From: DATCVR01 sp036566745
GTDB lineage: Bacteria; Actinomycetota; Actinomycetes; Jiangellales; Jiangellaceae
Length of the DNA: 19,503 nt
Assembly (NCBI GenBank): GCA_036566745.1
Contig: DATCVR010000129.1
Span: 1-19,503 of the forward strand
Direction: 5' to 3'
The notes under the pieces: model-generated
Database searches by the model: none
What the model was told of the DNA's origin: nothing
What the model saw: only the letters and a program-made list of their open reading frames with translations
Made by a program: the position numbers and the translations under genes
Shown: piece by piece, positions 5,587 through 14,425 of the stretch
How the letters are laid out: each line of letters opens with the position of its first letter
Position numbering within the stretch: the stretch's first letter is position 1

Positions 5587-7239
5587 TCAGCGGCGGACCA
5601 GAGACAGCAGATCGGGGCTCACGAGCAGGCCGGACGAGTCGACGTGCTTGTCGACCACGGTGAACCGGACGGCGTGTGGGCCGCGGCTCAGCCGGATCCG
5701 TCCGAGCAGCTCGGTCTTGAATGACCGCACCGACACGGTCGCGGTGTCGATCGGTCCTCCCAGCCGGGTGCCGTCCACCTCGACGGCTACCACGCCGGCC
5801 TTGGGCAGGTGCCGGAACCGTGCGTAGACGTCGTACGTCCCTCCGCGGGGGACGTCGATCCTCCCCTCGACGAACTGGCCGTAGTCGGTGGCGGCGAGCT
5901 CGACGCACCGGCCACCGCTCGCCGCGGGGTCGGCGACCACGGTGACGGCGGCCCCGTCCGACGACAGCCGCAGATCCTCGACCTCGAACCGGAGAGGCTC
6001 CGGCCGACGCGTTCCCGACGTGTCCGCGCCCGACGTCAGCCAGCCGACGCTGAACGCCGCGAACACAACCTTGGCTGAGAAGCTCGTGGTCACACCGGGT
6101 ACGTGGTCGCGACCGTAGAGGACGCCGACGCGCCCGTCGGGCAGCGCCACGACGTCCGAGTACGACGCCGGCCCGTCGGTGAGCACCCGGCTGTAGGGCC
6201 AGGACATGCCCTCGTCGTACGAGATCGAGACAGTCATGTTGCGCCGGACGGGGGAGTCGGTACGGGAGAAGACGAGTCGGCTCGGCTCGCCCTCGCCGAG
6301 GCCGCTCAGCCGCGTCACCCCGGTGTCGATGGCGTTCACCGGCCGGGTCGACGCGTCGAGGACGGGTGGCGACCATGTCGCGCCTCGGTCGGAGCTGACC
6401 GACACGATCCTCGGGTGGGTGCCGCCAGACGCGTACCGGCCGAGCGTCACCAGCGACCCGTCCGGCCGCTCGATCACGCGTGCCTCGTTCACCGGGTACG
6501 CGCCGTCGAGTGGGACTCCGCCACCGGCCTGCCAGGTGGCGCCGCCGTCGTCGGAGAAGATCACCGTCACGCCGTAGCGTCGCTCCGCCACCGGGAACGC
6601 GATGGCCCGCCGGTGCCACACCTGTAGCACCAAGCGTCCGTCCGACAACTGGATGCCGTGGCCCGGCCCGGGCATGTGCAGTGTCTGCCCGTTCGGGTCG
6701 TCGTCGAACAGGTGCGTCAGCTCGACTGGCGCCGACCACGTGACGCCGTCGTCGTCGCTGGTCATGACGTAGAGCCGGGAGGTGTCCGGCGAGCCGCCGG
6801 TGTTGCCGGAATCGCGGAAGCACTCCGCGTGGAACAAGAAGACCCGGCCGGTCTCGGCGTCGACCAGCGGTGTCGGGTTGACGAACGACTGCACGCCGTC
6901 GGAGCGCCGCGCGTACTGGATCGGCTCCCAGGTGCGCCCTCCGTCGGGGCTGCGGCGGACGGCGAGGTGGTGTGGGGCGGCGTCATGCGCCGTCAGCCGG
7001 GCTTCCGCGAACGCGAGGACGGACCCGGCCGGTGTCGTCGTCAGGCCGAAGACGTGGAACACCTCCAGGCCGTCGTGCCCGGCCTCGAAGATCAGCGACT
7101 CGGTCACCCCTCCGGCGTCGGCGCCGGTGTCGCCGGGCGGACGTGTCGCCGCCGCAGCACTCGCGGGCAACGAGCCGGCGAGCGTGGTCGTTGCGGCGCC
7201 GACGACGAAGCTCCGGCGGCTGATCGGCAGGCGTTCCAT
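5587..7239 (-). CDS. Tat-exported sialidase-like BNR/Asp-box glycoside hydrolase with C-terminal CBM-like domain
   Basis: This encodes a 550-aa secreted protein. Residues 1-31 are a twin-arginine signal (ISRRSFVVGAATTTLAGSLP). Residues 47-405 form a six-bladed sialidase fold with five Asp boxes: SPDGGRTW 97-104, SDDDGVTW 161-168, SDDGGATW 229-236, SSDRGATW 282-289 and SYDEGMSW 340-347. Candidate active-site residues by GH33 pattern are Asp86 (LTAHD), Glu252 (NEAR), Arg277, Arg333 and Tyr360 (SYSD). The first Arg of the triad, normally in F/YRIP, is missing: the position reads FHVF (61-64). The substrate may therefore not be ordinary sialic acid. Residues 415-549 (RFEVEDLRLSSDG, then GTYDVYARF and PHAVRFTVVD) look like a CBM6/35-type carbohydrate-binding sandwich. 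ATG 7239 follows GGGAGAGCGC; an in-frame ATG 13 codons upstream would bury the Tat signal. It is divergent from the GH31 gene, so a shared regulon is likely. Confidence 0.88.
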   Translation of the reverse strand: MERLPISRRSFVVGAATTTLAGSLPASAAAATRPPGDTGADAGGVTESLIFEAGHDGLEVFHVFGLTTTPAGSVLAFAEARLTAHDAAPHHLAVRRSPDGGRTWEPIQYARRSDGVQSFVNPTPLVDAETGRVFLFHAECFRDSGNTGGSPDTSRLYVMTSDDDGVTWSAPVELTHLFDDDPNGQTLHMPGPGHGIQLSDGRLVLQVWHRRAIAFPVAERRYGVTVIFSDDGGATWQAGGGVPLDGAYPVNEARVIERPDGSLVTLGRYASGGTHPRIVSVSSDRGATWSPPVLDASTRPVNAIDTGVTRLSGLGEGEPSRLVFSRTDSPVRRNMTVSISYDEGMSWPYSRVLTDGPASYSDVVALPDGRVGVLYGRDHVPGVTTSFSAKVVFAAFSVGWLTSGADTSGTRRPEPLRFEVEDLRLSSDGAAVTVVADPAASGGRCVELAATDYGQFVEGRIDVPRGGTYDVYARFRHLPKAGVVAVEVDGTRLGGPIDTATVSVRSFKTELLGRIRLSRGPHAVRFTVVDKHVDSSGLLVSPDLLSLVRR

Positions 7240-7291
7240 GCGCTCTCCCTGGGTTGACGTGATCCATGACTGGGGCACGGGGAAATGCCGC

Positions 7292-7338
7292 CCGGCCTTA
7301 ATACTTAATGAATATAGAATCCCTAATATTAAGGCCGG
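7292..7338. promoter_or_regulatory. 12-bp perfect inverted repeat, candidate operator in AT-rich divergent promoter
   Basis: CCGGCCTTAATA (7292-7303) is the exact reverse complement of TATTAAGGCCGG (7327-7338), with a 23-bp AT-rich spacer. The element spans the only strongly AT-rich patch in the neighbourhood. It lies between the divergent sialidase-like and GH31 genes, just upstream of a good -35/-10 for the latter. The arm spacing (35 bp centre to centre) fits a dimer of dimers or looped regulator better than a simple LacI palindrome. No regulator gene is adjacent. Confidence 0.55.
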
Positions 7339-7347
7339 ATAGGTCCT

Positions 7348-7376
7348 TTGATTGAGTCTTGCGTATTGCAGATAAT
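7348..7376 (+). promoter_or_regulatory. sigma-70-type promoter for GH31 gene
   Basis: TTGATT (7348-7353), a 17-bp spacer and GATAAT (7371-7376) form the best -35/-10 pair in the window, close to TTGACA/TATAAT. A start site near 7383 would give a leader of about 100 nt before the GTG at 7487. Confidence 0.55.
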
Positions 7377-7430
7377 ATGTGCAAGTCTCTGTTTGGAGTT
7401 CTCGTCGGAGGCGAGCCGCGCAGCGCTGAA

Positions 7431-7445
7431 CTGATCGCAGATCAG
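7431..7445. promoter_or_regulatory. 15-bp palindrome in GH31 leader
   Basis: CTGATC-GCA-GATCAG is a perfect 6-bp inverted repeat with a 3-bp centre. It lies 41 bp before the GTG start and downstream of the predicted promoter. It could be a roadblock-type operator or a leader hairpin. Confidence 0.35.
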
Positions 7446-7486
7446 GCCTTTGACCGGACCGAATAGTTCAAGGTGAAGGAGTCGCC

Positions 7487-10400
7487 GTGCGCCGAGGAAT
7501 CGCCCGCTTATCGGTCGTCGGGGGTCTCGCTCTGGCGCTGCTGGTCGCGACGCTGATGGCGCCGGCGACAGCGGGCGTCGGACCGGCGGAGTCCAGCGCA
7601 GGTGCTGAAGTACCTGCCGGAGCAGGCGCAGGGGTCATCGACACCGGCGATGCACTGATCGTTCGCGGCGAGACCTTCCGCCTGCGCATCGTCAAGGACG
7701 GCTTCCGCTACTCGTTCCTCGACCGTTCCGGTGCCACGATCGTTCCGGCGCACGACGACTCGGGGATCCGGTTCCTCGCGGACGGCGCATCGGAGGCCGC
7801 CGATGCCGTCGACGCCGAACTGGTCTCGAATCCGCATGCCCGCACGGCGGTCATCGAGGTGGCCATGAGCGACGGCTCGCACGTCACGGTGAACATTCGT
7901 CCGTTCGACAGCTATGCACGCATCACCGTGCAGGACCTTCCCGGCGAGGGCGGGACGATCGACTTCCGCACCGGTCACGTCGCGCCGGCCTACGGGCTGG
8001 GTGATCACGGCTCGTGGGCCGACGGCTCGAACGAGCAGGGCGAGTCGTGCAACAGCCGGGTGAGGGCGCGACCGACCGCCGAGCTGACAGGGCTGGTGTT
8101 GGGCGACGTCACCAACGGGGGGAGTTGCCAGCGCTTCATCAGCAACTTCACCGTCTTCCCGAAGCAACGGTTCGGGCAGGTGATGTTCGAGGACGGTCAG
8201 AAGCGGGTCGGGCTCACCGAGACGGAGAACCGCCTCGGCGCCACCGGCGTGGACAGCGTCGACGGCCTGTACTACTTCGTCGGCAGTGACCTCCAGCAGG
8301 TCTATGCGGACTACAAGAACGTCCGTCACGCGCACGGCTACGACGACGCGCGCCCCAACCCGGAGTTCTTCGGCCTGGGTTGGGAGGCGTTCGGGGCACT
8401 TCGCTGGGACACCTATCAATCGTCGGTCACCGAGACCGTGCAGCGATTCCTCGACGAGGGCTATCCGTTGTCCTGGGGAGTTGTCGGGTCGGGTTTCTGG
8501 CCGGGCGAACGCAGCACGCCGGCGGAAGGCACGACGAACAGCTTCGGCATGTGGGACGACACGGCCGAGCCCGGGCGCGAGGACGGGCTCCCCAATCCGC
8601 GCTATCCCGATCCCGATGCGCTGAAGGAATTCTTCGCGGCCAACGACGTCAAGTTGATCCTCGGGGCCCGCAACAACTTCAAGGCGCTCCCGGTGGACGG
8701 CGGCAACTTCGTCGAGGAGAACGACGGGGCGTTCGTTCGTGAGGCCATCGACCAGGGCTATCTGCTCAGCGACCCTGACGGCTCGCCCACGGTGCTCACG
8801 AAGGCGGTCTTCCCCGCCGGTCACAGCTATGTGCTCGACGCCTCGAACAGCGAGGCCGTCGACTGGTTCGTCGAGCAGTTGCAGGCGTGGGGCGTGGACG
8901 GGTGGAAGGAGGACGCGATGCTCTACACGCCGAGGCTGCATCGCGACGCCAATTGGAACCCGCTGCTCCTGGCGATGCACGAGGCCGGCGATCTGGTGAT
9001 GGCGAGGAACGCCGCGTACTCGCTCCCCGGCGACATCCTGCGGATCAACGACACGATCTACGGCACCGGCGAGAATTTCCACACCGACCCTGATCGGATG
9101 CCGATCAACCTGCTGAACTTTGCCGCCAGCGGTGTCTCCAGCCTCTACGGCGACTACGTGGGTGGCACGCCTGAGGTTCCCATGACCGATCCGGCATACC
9201 AGAAGTACTACGTCCGGAATGCTCAGTTCGACGCGCTGCATCCGGCGATGGCGTTCGGGCGTGGTCCGTGGGAACTGGGACGCGACGATTACGCAGCTGC
9301 CGTGAAGAACGTGGCGCTGTGGCACGAGTCGATGCGGCCCTACATCTACGACGCCACCGTGGATGGGCACATGACCGGCTTCCCGTATGCCATGACACCG
9401 CTGCCCATCGCCTATCCCGACGACGAGAACACCTATCAGTTGGCCAATGACACGACTCGCCAATACGAATGGATGTTCGGCGAATCCCTCCTGGCGACTC
9501 CGGTATTCGGGGCCGACTTCGAGACGGCTCAATCGCGCGACGTCTATCTGCCGGCCGGGAAATGGATCGACATCGAGACAGGTTCGGTATTCCACGGGCC
9601 GACCACGCTGGAGGACTATGCGATGGGCTACGACCGGGTACCGGCGTTCGTCGGCGGCAAGGGCGTGACCGTCACCGGCACCGCCGACGAGCTGCGGGCC
9701 AACGTCTATCCGATCCAGACCGGTTCACGCTACGACTTCACCGACGGCGAGGACACGTCGCGGATCCGGAACGACAACACGGGGTGGGACACCGATTCGC
9801 TCACGGTCGAGGACTCCTCCACGGGCCGGTCCGTGACGTTCGACGTCGACCCGGTCACCGGCGCGCTGTCGTTCCCGATCACAGCGGGTCACGACTACCG
9901 ACTGTCCGGCGGCGGTAGCGCCGAGCACTCCGTCCCCGTGGACACCGAACTGCCGGGCGAGGTCACCGGCCTGTCTCACGCCGAGGTGAACGGCCTGACC
10001 ACCTTGCGGTGGAACCCGGCGGACGGCGCTCGTGCGTACGTGGTGTCGGCCAGCGGCACCGGAGCGTGCCCGACGGAGGGCGAGGTCGTCTTCGGCGCCA
10101 CGACCGGAGCGGTCGAGCTCGCGCTCGGCGTACCCGCGTCGGCTGGCGGGAGCTACCGGGTCCAGGCGGTCAACAACGCCGGCGTCGGCGCCTACTCCGA
10201 GGCCCACTCCGTCGTTCCGCCCGACGAGGACGACTCCGGACCGGTCGTCGTCACCAACGAAGGTGAGCCACCTACCTGCGATCCGGAGCAGCCGGCGTAC
10301 CAGGAGGCCGGCGTCTGGTCGCCCAGTGCGCTGAGCGGCTTCGACGAGTCCCGGACCCGCTTCAGCCGGGAGACTGGTGCGACGGCCACCTGGCGAGCCA

Positions 10401-10648
10401 GGCTGACGCCCGGAGCGTACGACGTCGCCGTGTGGTTCCCGGCGGACGCCATCTGCAGCGCCGACACCAGCTACGCCATCGGCCACGCCGCCGGGTCGAC
10501 GGAGGTCCCGGTGGATCAGTGCACCGCCGGAGGCCAGTGGCACTCGCTCGGTGCCTACGACTTCGCCGACGGCTACGCGGCGGTCACCCTCACGGTGGGC
10601 AGCGGAACCGTGCGGGCCGACGCCGTGCGTTTCAGTCCCAGTCCGTAG
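7487..10648 (+). CDS. secreted GH31 family glycosidase with FN3 and golvesin/Xly-type C-terminal domains
   Basis: This encodes a 1053-aa exported enzyme. Residues 1-30 are a Sec signal (SVVGGLALALLVATLMAPATA). A GH31 N-terminal beta-sandwich spans about 50-280 (PAYGLGDHGSW, then NFTVFPKQRFGQVMF). The TIM-barrel spans about 285-640. The nucleophile motif is DGWKED (471-476), with Asp476 as nucleophile. A candidate acid/base is Asp522 in RINDT, and YGDYVGG (Asp556) corresponds to the GH31 GDIGGF region. C-terminal beta domains follow to about 815. A fibronectin III domain starts at about 823 (PGEVTGLSHAEVNGLTTLRW). A golvesin/Xly-like CBD-type domain starts at about 938 (YQEAGVWSPSALSGFDESRT). 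GH31 members cleave alpha-glucosidic, alpha-xylosidic, sulfoquinovoside and related bonds; the exact substrate cannot be told. GTG 7487 follows AAGGAG by 5 nt. The gene probably works with the divergent sialidase-like enzyme on an extracellular glycan. Confidence 0.92.
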   Translation: MRRGIARLSVVGGLALALLVATLMAPATAGVGPAESSAGAEVPAGAGAGVIDTGDALIVRGETFRLRIVKDGFRYSFLDRSGATIVPAHDDSGIRFLADGASEAADAVDAELVSNPHARTAVIEVAMSDGSHVTVNIRPFDSYARITVQDLPGEGGTIDFRTGHVAPAYGLGDHGSWADGSNEQGESCNSRVRARPTAELTGLVLGDVTNGGSCQRFISNFTVFPKQRFGQVMFEDGQKRVGLTETENRLGATGVDSVDGLYYFVGSDLQQVYADYKNVRHAHGYDDARPNPEFFGLGWEAFGALRWDTYQSSVTETVQRFLDEGYPLSWGVVGSGFWPGERSTPAEGTTNSFGMWDDTAEPGREDGLPNPRYPDPDALKEFFAANDVKLILGARNNFKALPVDGGNFVEENDGAFVREAIDQGYLLSDPDGSPTVLTKAVFPAGHSYVLDASNSEAVDWFVEQLQAWGVDGWKEDAMLYTPRLHRDANWNPLLLAMHEAGDLVMARNAAYSLPGDILRINDTIYGTGENFHTDPDRMPINLLNFAASGVSSLYGDYVGGTPEVPMTDPAYQKYYVRNAQFDALHPAMAFGRGPWELGRDDYAAAVKNVALWHESMRPYIYDATVDGHMTGFPYAMTPLPIAYPDDENTYQLANDTTRQYEWMFGESLLATPVFGADFETAQSRDVYLPAGKWIDIETGSVFHGPTTLEDYAMGYDRVPAFVGGKGVTVTGTADELRANVYPIQTGSRYDFTDGEDTSRIRNDNTGWDTDSLTVEDSSTGRSVTFDVDPVTGALSFPITAGHDYRLSGGGSAEHSVPVDTELPGEVTGLSHAEVNGLTTLRWNPADGARAYVVSASGTGACPTEGEVVFGATTGAVELALGVPASAGGSYRVQAVNNAGVGAYSEAHSVVPPDEDDSGPVVVTNEGEPPTCDPEQPAYQEAGVWSPSALSGFDESRTRFSRETGATATWRARLTPGAYDVAVWFPADAICSADTSYAIGHAAGSTEVPVDQCTAGGQWHSLGAYDFADGYAAVTLTVGSGTVRADAVRFSPSP

Positions 10649-10693
10649 CGGGGCAGCGGGCACCGCAGGTGGCATCCTGGATTTCGCTAGTCT

Positions 10694-10710
10694 CACCCGC
10701 GGTGCGGGTG
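10694..10710. terminator. short strong hairpin after GH31 gene
   Basis: CACCCGC (10694-10700) pairs with GCGGGTG (10704-10710) around a 3-nt loop, 46 bp after the GH31 stop. There is no T-tract. It could act as a GC-type terminator, or mask the ligase leader. Confidence 0.4.
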
Positions 10711-10752
10711 GCCGCGGGCGAGACTGGCTGTATGGCCAGGGCGGGGGAGTCG

Positions 10753-11718
10753 ATGCCGCGAGCGGTGCAGCCGATGTCGGCGACGCTCGCCACGAGCGTG
10801 CCCACCGACGATGAGCGGTGGGGGTTCGAGATCAAGTGGGACGGGATCCGCTCGATCGCCTATGTCGATGACGGCGTGCTGCGGATGACGAGTCGGACCC
10901 TGCGCGACATCACCGCCCAATACCCCGACCTGCACGGCCTGGCCGCCGCGTTGGCGGGGCGGCGGGCGGTGCTGGACGGGGAGATCGTCGCGCTCGACGT
11001 CCAGGGCCGGCCCAGCTTCCAACGCCTCCAGGCACGTATGAACGTCTCCCCGGCGCATCTCACGGCGCAGCTCCGCTCGGAGGTGCCCGTCGTCTACGTG
11101 GTGTTCGACCTGCTCTACCTCGACGGCCGCACCCTCATGACCACCTCCTACGAGGATCGCCGGGCCGAGCTCGACGGGGTGCTGGAGGCGGGGCCGCGCT
11201 GGCATGCCCCGGCCTACCTGCGCGGCCACGGTGCCGAGCTGCTCGAAGCCACCGCGCAGCAGCAGTTGGAGGGGGTCGTGGCCAAGCGGCTGGCCAGCCG
11301 CTACCACCCCGGCAAACGCGGCCAGGACTGGTTGAAGATCAAGAACATCCGCCGGCAGGAGTTCGTCATCGGCGGCTGGCTGCCCGGCGAGGGTGCGTTC
11401 ACCGGGTTCCTCGGCGCGCTCACCGTCGGCTACTACGACGCCGACGGGGTGTTCCGTTACGCCGGGCGGGTCGGCACCGGCATGACCCTCCAGCACCGCC
11501 GCCAGCTCAAGGCCCTGCTCGCCCCGCTCACCGTCGCGGAGTCCCCGTTCGTGGGCGCGCAGCCGGACAAGCCCGGCGCGATCTTCGTCCGCCCCGAGCT
11601 GGTCTGCGAGGTCGCCTTCACCCAATGGACCACCATCGGCACCCTGCGCCAACCCGCCTACAAGGGCCTACGCACCGACAAGCTCGCCGCAGACGTCATC
11701 CGCGAGGAACCCGGCTAG
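10753..11718 (+). CDS. LigD-type ATP-dependent DNA ligase (ligase domain only)
   Basis: This encodes a 321-aa stand-alone nucleotidyltransferase ligase. The adenylation motif I is FEIKWDGIRS, with Lys28 as the AMP-accepting lysine. Motif III-like LDGEIVALD, then VVYVVFDLLYLDGRTL, LEGVVAKRL (motif IV) and DWLKIKN (motif V) follow. From about residue 220 comes an OB-fold (EFVIGGWLPGEGAFTGFLGA, then YAGRVGTGM and VCEVAFTQWT), the standard LigD ligase C-terminal half. The family seals nicks or ends with ATP. Full LigD also has polymerase and nuclease domains, which are absent, and no ku gene is in the window. ATG 10753 is preceded by GGGGGAG at a short 3-nt distance; ATG 10732 (7 residues longer) is possible but lacks a ribosome site. 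It converges on the histidine kinase gene with a 3-bp overlap of coding sequence. Confidence 0.92.
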   Translation: MPRAVQPMSATLATSVPTDDERWGFEIKWDGIRSIAYVDDGVLRMTSRTLRDITAQYPDLHGLAAALAGRRAVLDGEIVALDVQGRPSFQRLQARMNVSPAHLTAQLRSEVPVVYVVFDLLYLDGRTLMTTSYEDRRAELDGVLEAGPRWHAPAYLRGHGAELLEATAQQQLEGVVAKRLASRYHPGKRGQDWLKIKNIRRQEFVIGGWLPGEGAFTGFLGALTVGYYDADGVFRYAGRVGTGMTLQHRRQLKALLAPLTVAESPFVGAQPDKPGAIFVRPELVCEVAFTQWTTIGTLRQPAYKGLRTDKLAADVIREEPG

Positions 11719-12852
11719 GGAGGAGTCTCAGGTTCGAGTGACTGCGTGGTGGGCGACGCGTCCCCTGGCAAGCCATCAGAGTGCGGTGGCGCGACAGGTA
11801 GTTTCACCGTGACGCGTAGCCCGCCAGCGGGGCGGGGGGTGAGGGTAAGGGTTCCGTCGTGTGCGTGGGCGATGCTCTTGACGATTGCCAGGCCAAGGCC
11901 GGTACCCGTGTGGTCGGCGCGTACTCGTTCGGTGCCGCGCTGAAAGCGTTCGACAAGCCTGGACACCGAAGGTGGGGCGAGCTTCTCGCCGGTGTTCTCG
12001 ACGGTGAGGGCCACAGTGGTGGCGTGAGCGCTGGTTGTGACCCACACGATGCCCTCCTCCGGCAGGTTGTGGACGATCGCGTTGTGCACGAGATTCGTCG
12101 TCATCTGCAACAGGAGCGCCTGTGAGCCGATGGCGGGGGCCAGGTCGCCGGAGGTCTCCAGGGTGAGGCCGCGTTGCTCCGCGAGTGGGAGAAGCGTCTC
12201 GGTGGCCTCCTCCGCGAGGAGGGACAGGTCGACGCGTGCTCGGGTGAACGAGCGTTGGTCGGCGCGGCTGAGCAGGAGTAATGCTTCGGTGAGGTCGATC
12301 GCTCGGGCGTTGACGAAGTGGAGGCGTTCGAGGAGTTCGCCGGTGTCGCGGTTCGGATCGTTGCGGGCTACGTCGAGAAGGGTCTGTGTGATCGCCAGCG
12401 GGGTGCGCAGCTCGTGAGAGGCGTTGGCTGCGAATCTCCGCTGTTCGGCGACCTCTGCCTCGAGCCGCGCGAGCATGGTGTCGAAGGCGTCGGCGAGTTC
12501 GCGGAACTCGTCTGTGCGGCCTTCCAACTGGATTCGGTGGGCGAGCGATCCGTCCGCGGCCAGGCGTGTGGCATGGGTGATGCGCCGCAGTGGGGCGAGC
12601 ATGCCGCCGGCGAGGATCCACCCGCCCAGGAGGCCGAAAACTAGCAGGAAGGCCAACGCCGCGGCCGCCTTCGGGAAGAAGGCGCGCTCGAGGTCGGAGC
12701 GGCTGGGGACGGGCAACCCGCGGGTGCGGACCACGTCGGGGACATAACGCAGCAGGAACACCCACACGACCGCGAGCAGCAAGGCACCCGCGAGCATGAG
12801 GAACCCCGCGTAGCTGAGGGTGAGTTTGAGGCGAACGCTCATGCCAGGCGCC

Positions 12853-12866
<14 letters not shown>
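11715..12866 (-). CDS. two-component sensor histidine kinase (HAMP type)
   Basis: This encodes a 383-aa membrane kinase. TM1 spans about 17-40 (LSYAGFLMLAGALLLAVVWV) and a short 25-residue extracytoplasmic loop follows. TM2 spans about 66-90 and a HAMP domain about 90-143 (APLRRITHATRLAADGSLAH). The phospho-acceptor helix is FAANASHELRTPLAITQTLL, with His151 as phosphorylation site. The ATPase domain has an N-box (MTTNLVHNAIVHN), a G1 box as VENTGE and a G2 box GTGLGLAIVKSIAHAH. The tiny sensing loop suggests a membrane- or envelope-stress input rather than a large ligand. ATG 12866 overlaps the response regulator by 14 bp, so the two are cotranscribed; ATG 12842 is an alternative start. Its stop shares CTAG with the convergent ligase gene. 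It pairs with the adjacent regulator. Confidence 0.94.
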
Positions 12867-13548
<682 letters not shown>

Positions 13549-13573
13549 AGGACTCTCGATGCTACGAGCCCGC

Positions 13574-13592
13574 GCATATCGTCGGCATATCG
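13574..13592. promoter_or_regulatory. 8-bp direct repeat with 11-bp period, candidate response-regulator binding site
   Basis: GCATATCG occurs at 13574-13581 and again at 13585-13592, so both copies lie on one face of the helix. OmpR/PhoB regulators bind such direct repeats as head-to-tail dimers. The repeat sits in the 90-bp gap between the regulator and carboxypeptidase genes. On the minus strand TTGTCA (13614-13609), a 17-bp spacer and GATATG (13591-13586) could form the regulator promoter overlapping the site. Confidence 0.6.
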
Positions 13593-13638
13593 AAAACCAC
13601 ATACGTGCTGACAACACCACGCCGCCTTGCCTGGAGGC

Positions 13639-14340
13639 ATGTTCTCCAGCGAACCGGCAAGAACACCTGCCCGCCGTGCCCGATCGATCATCCTCGCTGC
13701 CCTTGTCGTCGTCAGCGCGACGCTTGTCGGCGTCATCATGCTTTTCCAGTTGCTGGCGCCCTCGTCCCCCTCGGCCGCATCACCACTCGTCGACACGGCG
13801 GTCACCGACGCCCCGCCGACGGCCGCCGATCGTCAGCTGAGACCTCCGCGTCCGCACGGCGACCACGACGGTGCACGTGACGACCGCGAGCTCGCAGCTG
13901 GCGCCGTCCCTGACGGCGTGACGGTCTTCGACGACGACGTTCCGGCAGTGGCCAACCTCGATCCCGAACTGCTCGATGCCTTCCGCCAGGCCGCGACCGA
14001 TGCCGAAGACGACGGGGTCGAGTTCCACGTCAACAGCGGCTGGCGTTCCCCGGAGTACCAGGATCAACTGCTTCGCGAGGCCGTCTCCGAATACGGCTCG
14101 GAAGAGGAAGCTGCCCGATGGGTGGCCACCGCGGACACGTCTCTTCACGTGACCGGGGACGCGATCGACATCGGGCCCTCCGATGCCACGGCGTGGCTGT
14201 CCGAACACGGCGCCGACTACGGGCTGTGCCAGATCTACACCAACGAGCCCTGGCACTACGAACGTCGCCCCGAAGCCATCGATGACGGTTGCCCGGCCAG
14301 GTACGCCGACCCCACGCGCGATCCACGGATGCGGCAGTGA
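13639..14340 (+). CDS. membrane-anchored D,D-carboxypeptidase, VanY-like M15 family
   Basis: This encodes a 233-aa protein with a basic N-terminus and one membrane anchor at about 15-42 (ARSIILAALVVVSATLVGVI). A Pro/Ser/Ala- and Asp-rich linker follows, then a zinc peptidase domain from about 90. Motifs are VNSGWRSPEYQDQLL, then SLHVTGDAIDIGPS (SxHxxGxAxD, zinc ligands His170 and Asp177) and EPWHYE (His206). Spacing agrees with VanY/M15B D-Ala-D-Ala or D-Ala-D-Lac carboxypeptidases, which trim the last residue of peptidoglycan stem peptides outside the membrane. ATG 13639 has GGAGG only one base upstream, which is too close, so TTG 13627 (4 residues longer) or a later start cannot be excluded. 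Divergent from the response regulator with a candidate regulator site between, so it is a likely target. Confidence 0.9.
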   Translation: MFSSEPARTPARRARSIILAALVVVSATLVGVIMLFQLLAPSSPSAASPLVDTAVTDAPPTAADRQLRPPRPHGDHDGARDDRELAAGAVPDGVTVFDDDVPAVANLDPELLDAFRQAATDAEDDGVEFHVNSGWRSPEYQDQLLREAVSEYGSEEEAARWVATADTSLHVTGDAIDIGPSDATAWLSEHGADYGLCQIYTNEPWHYERRPEAIDDGCPARYADPTRDPRMRQ

Positions 14341-14425
14341 CCGTGCGCTCGGCTGGTCCAGCGATGGTGCGTCGTGGTGCTGAAGCGCGGCCCTGCATGT
14401 CAGTGGTGACGGGCAGGATGAGGAC

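Noticed and set aside
7508..9595. A 695-codon minus-strand open frame opposite the GH31 gene
   Set aside because: The plus strand has clear GH31 motifs, a signal peptide and a ribosome site. The antisense frame shows only codon-mirror composition.
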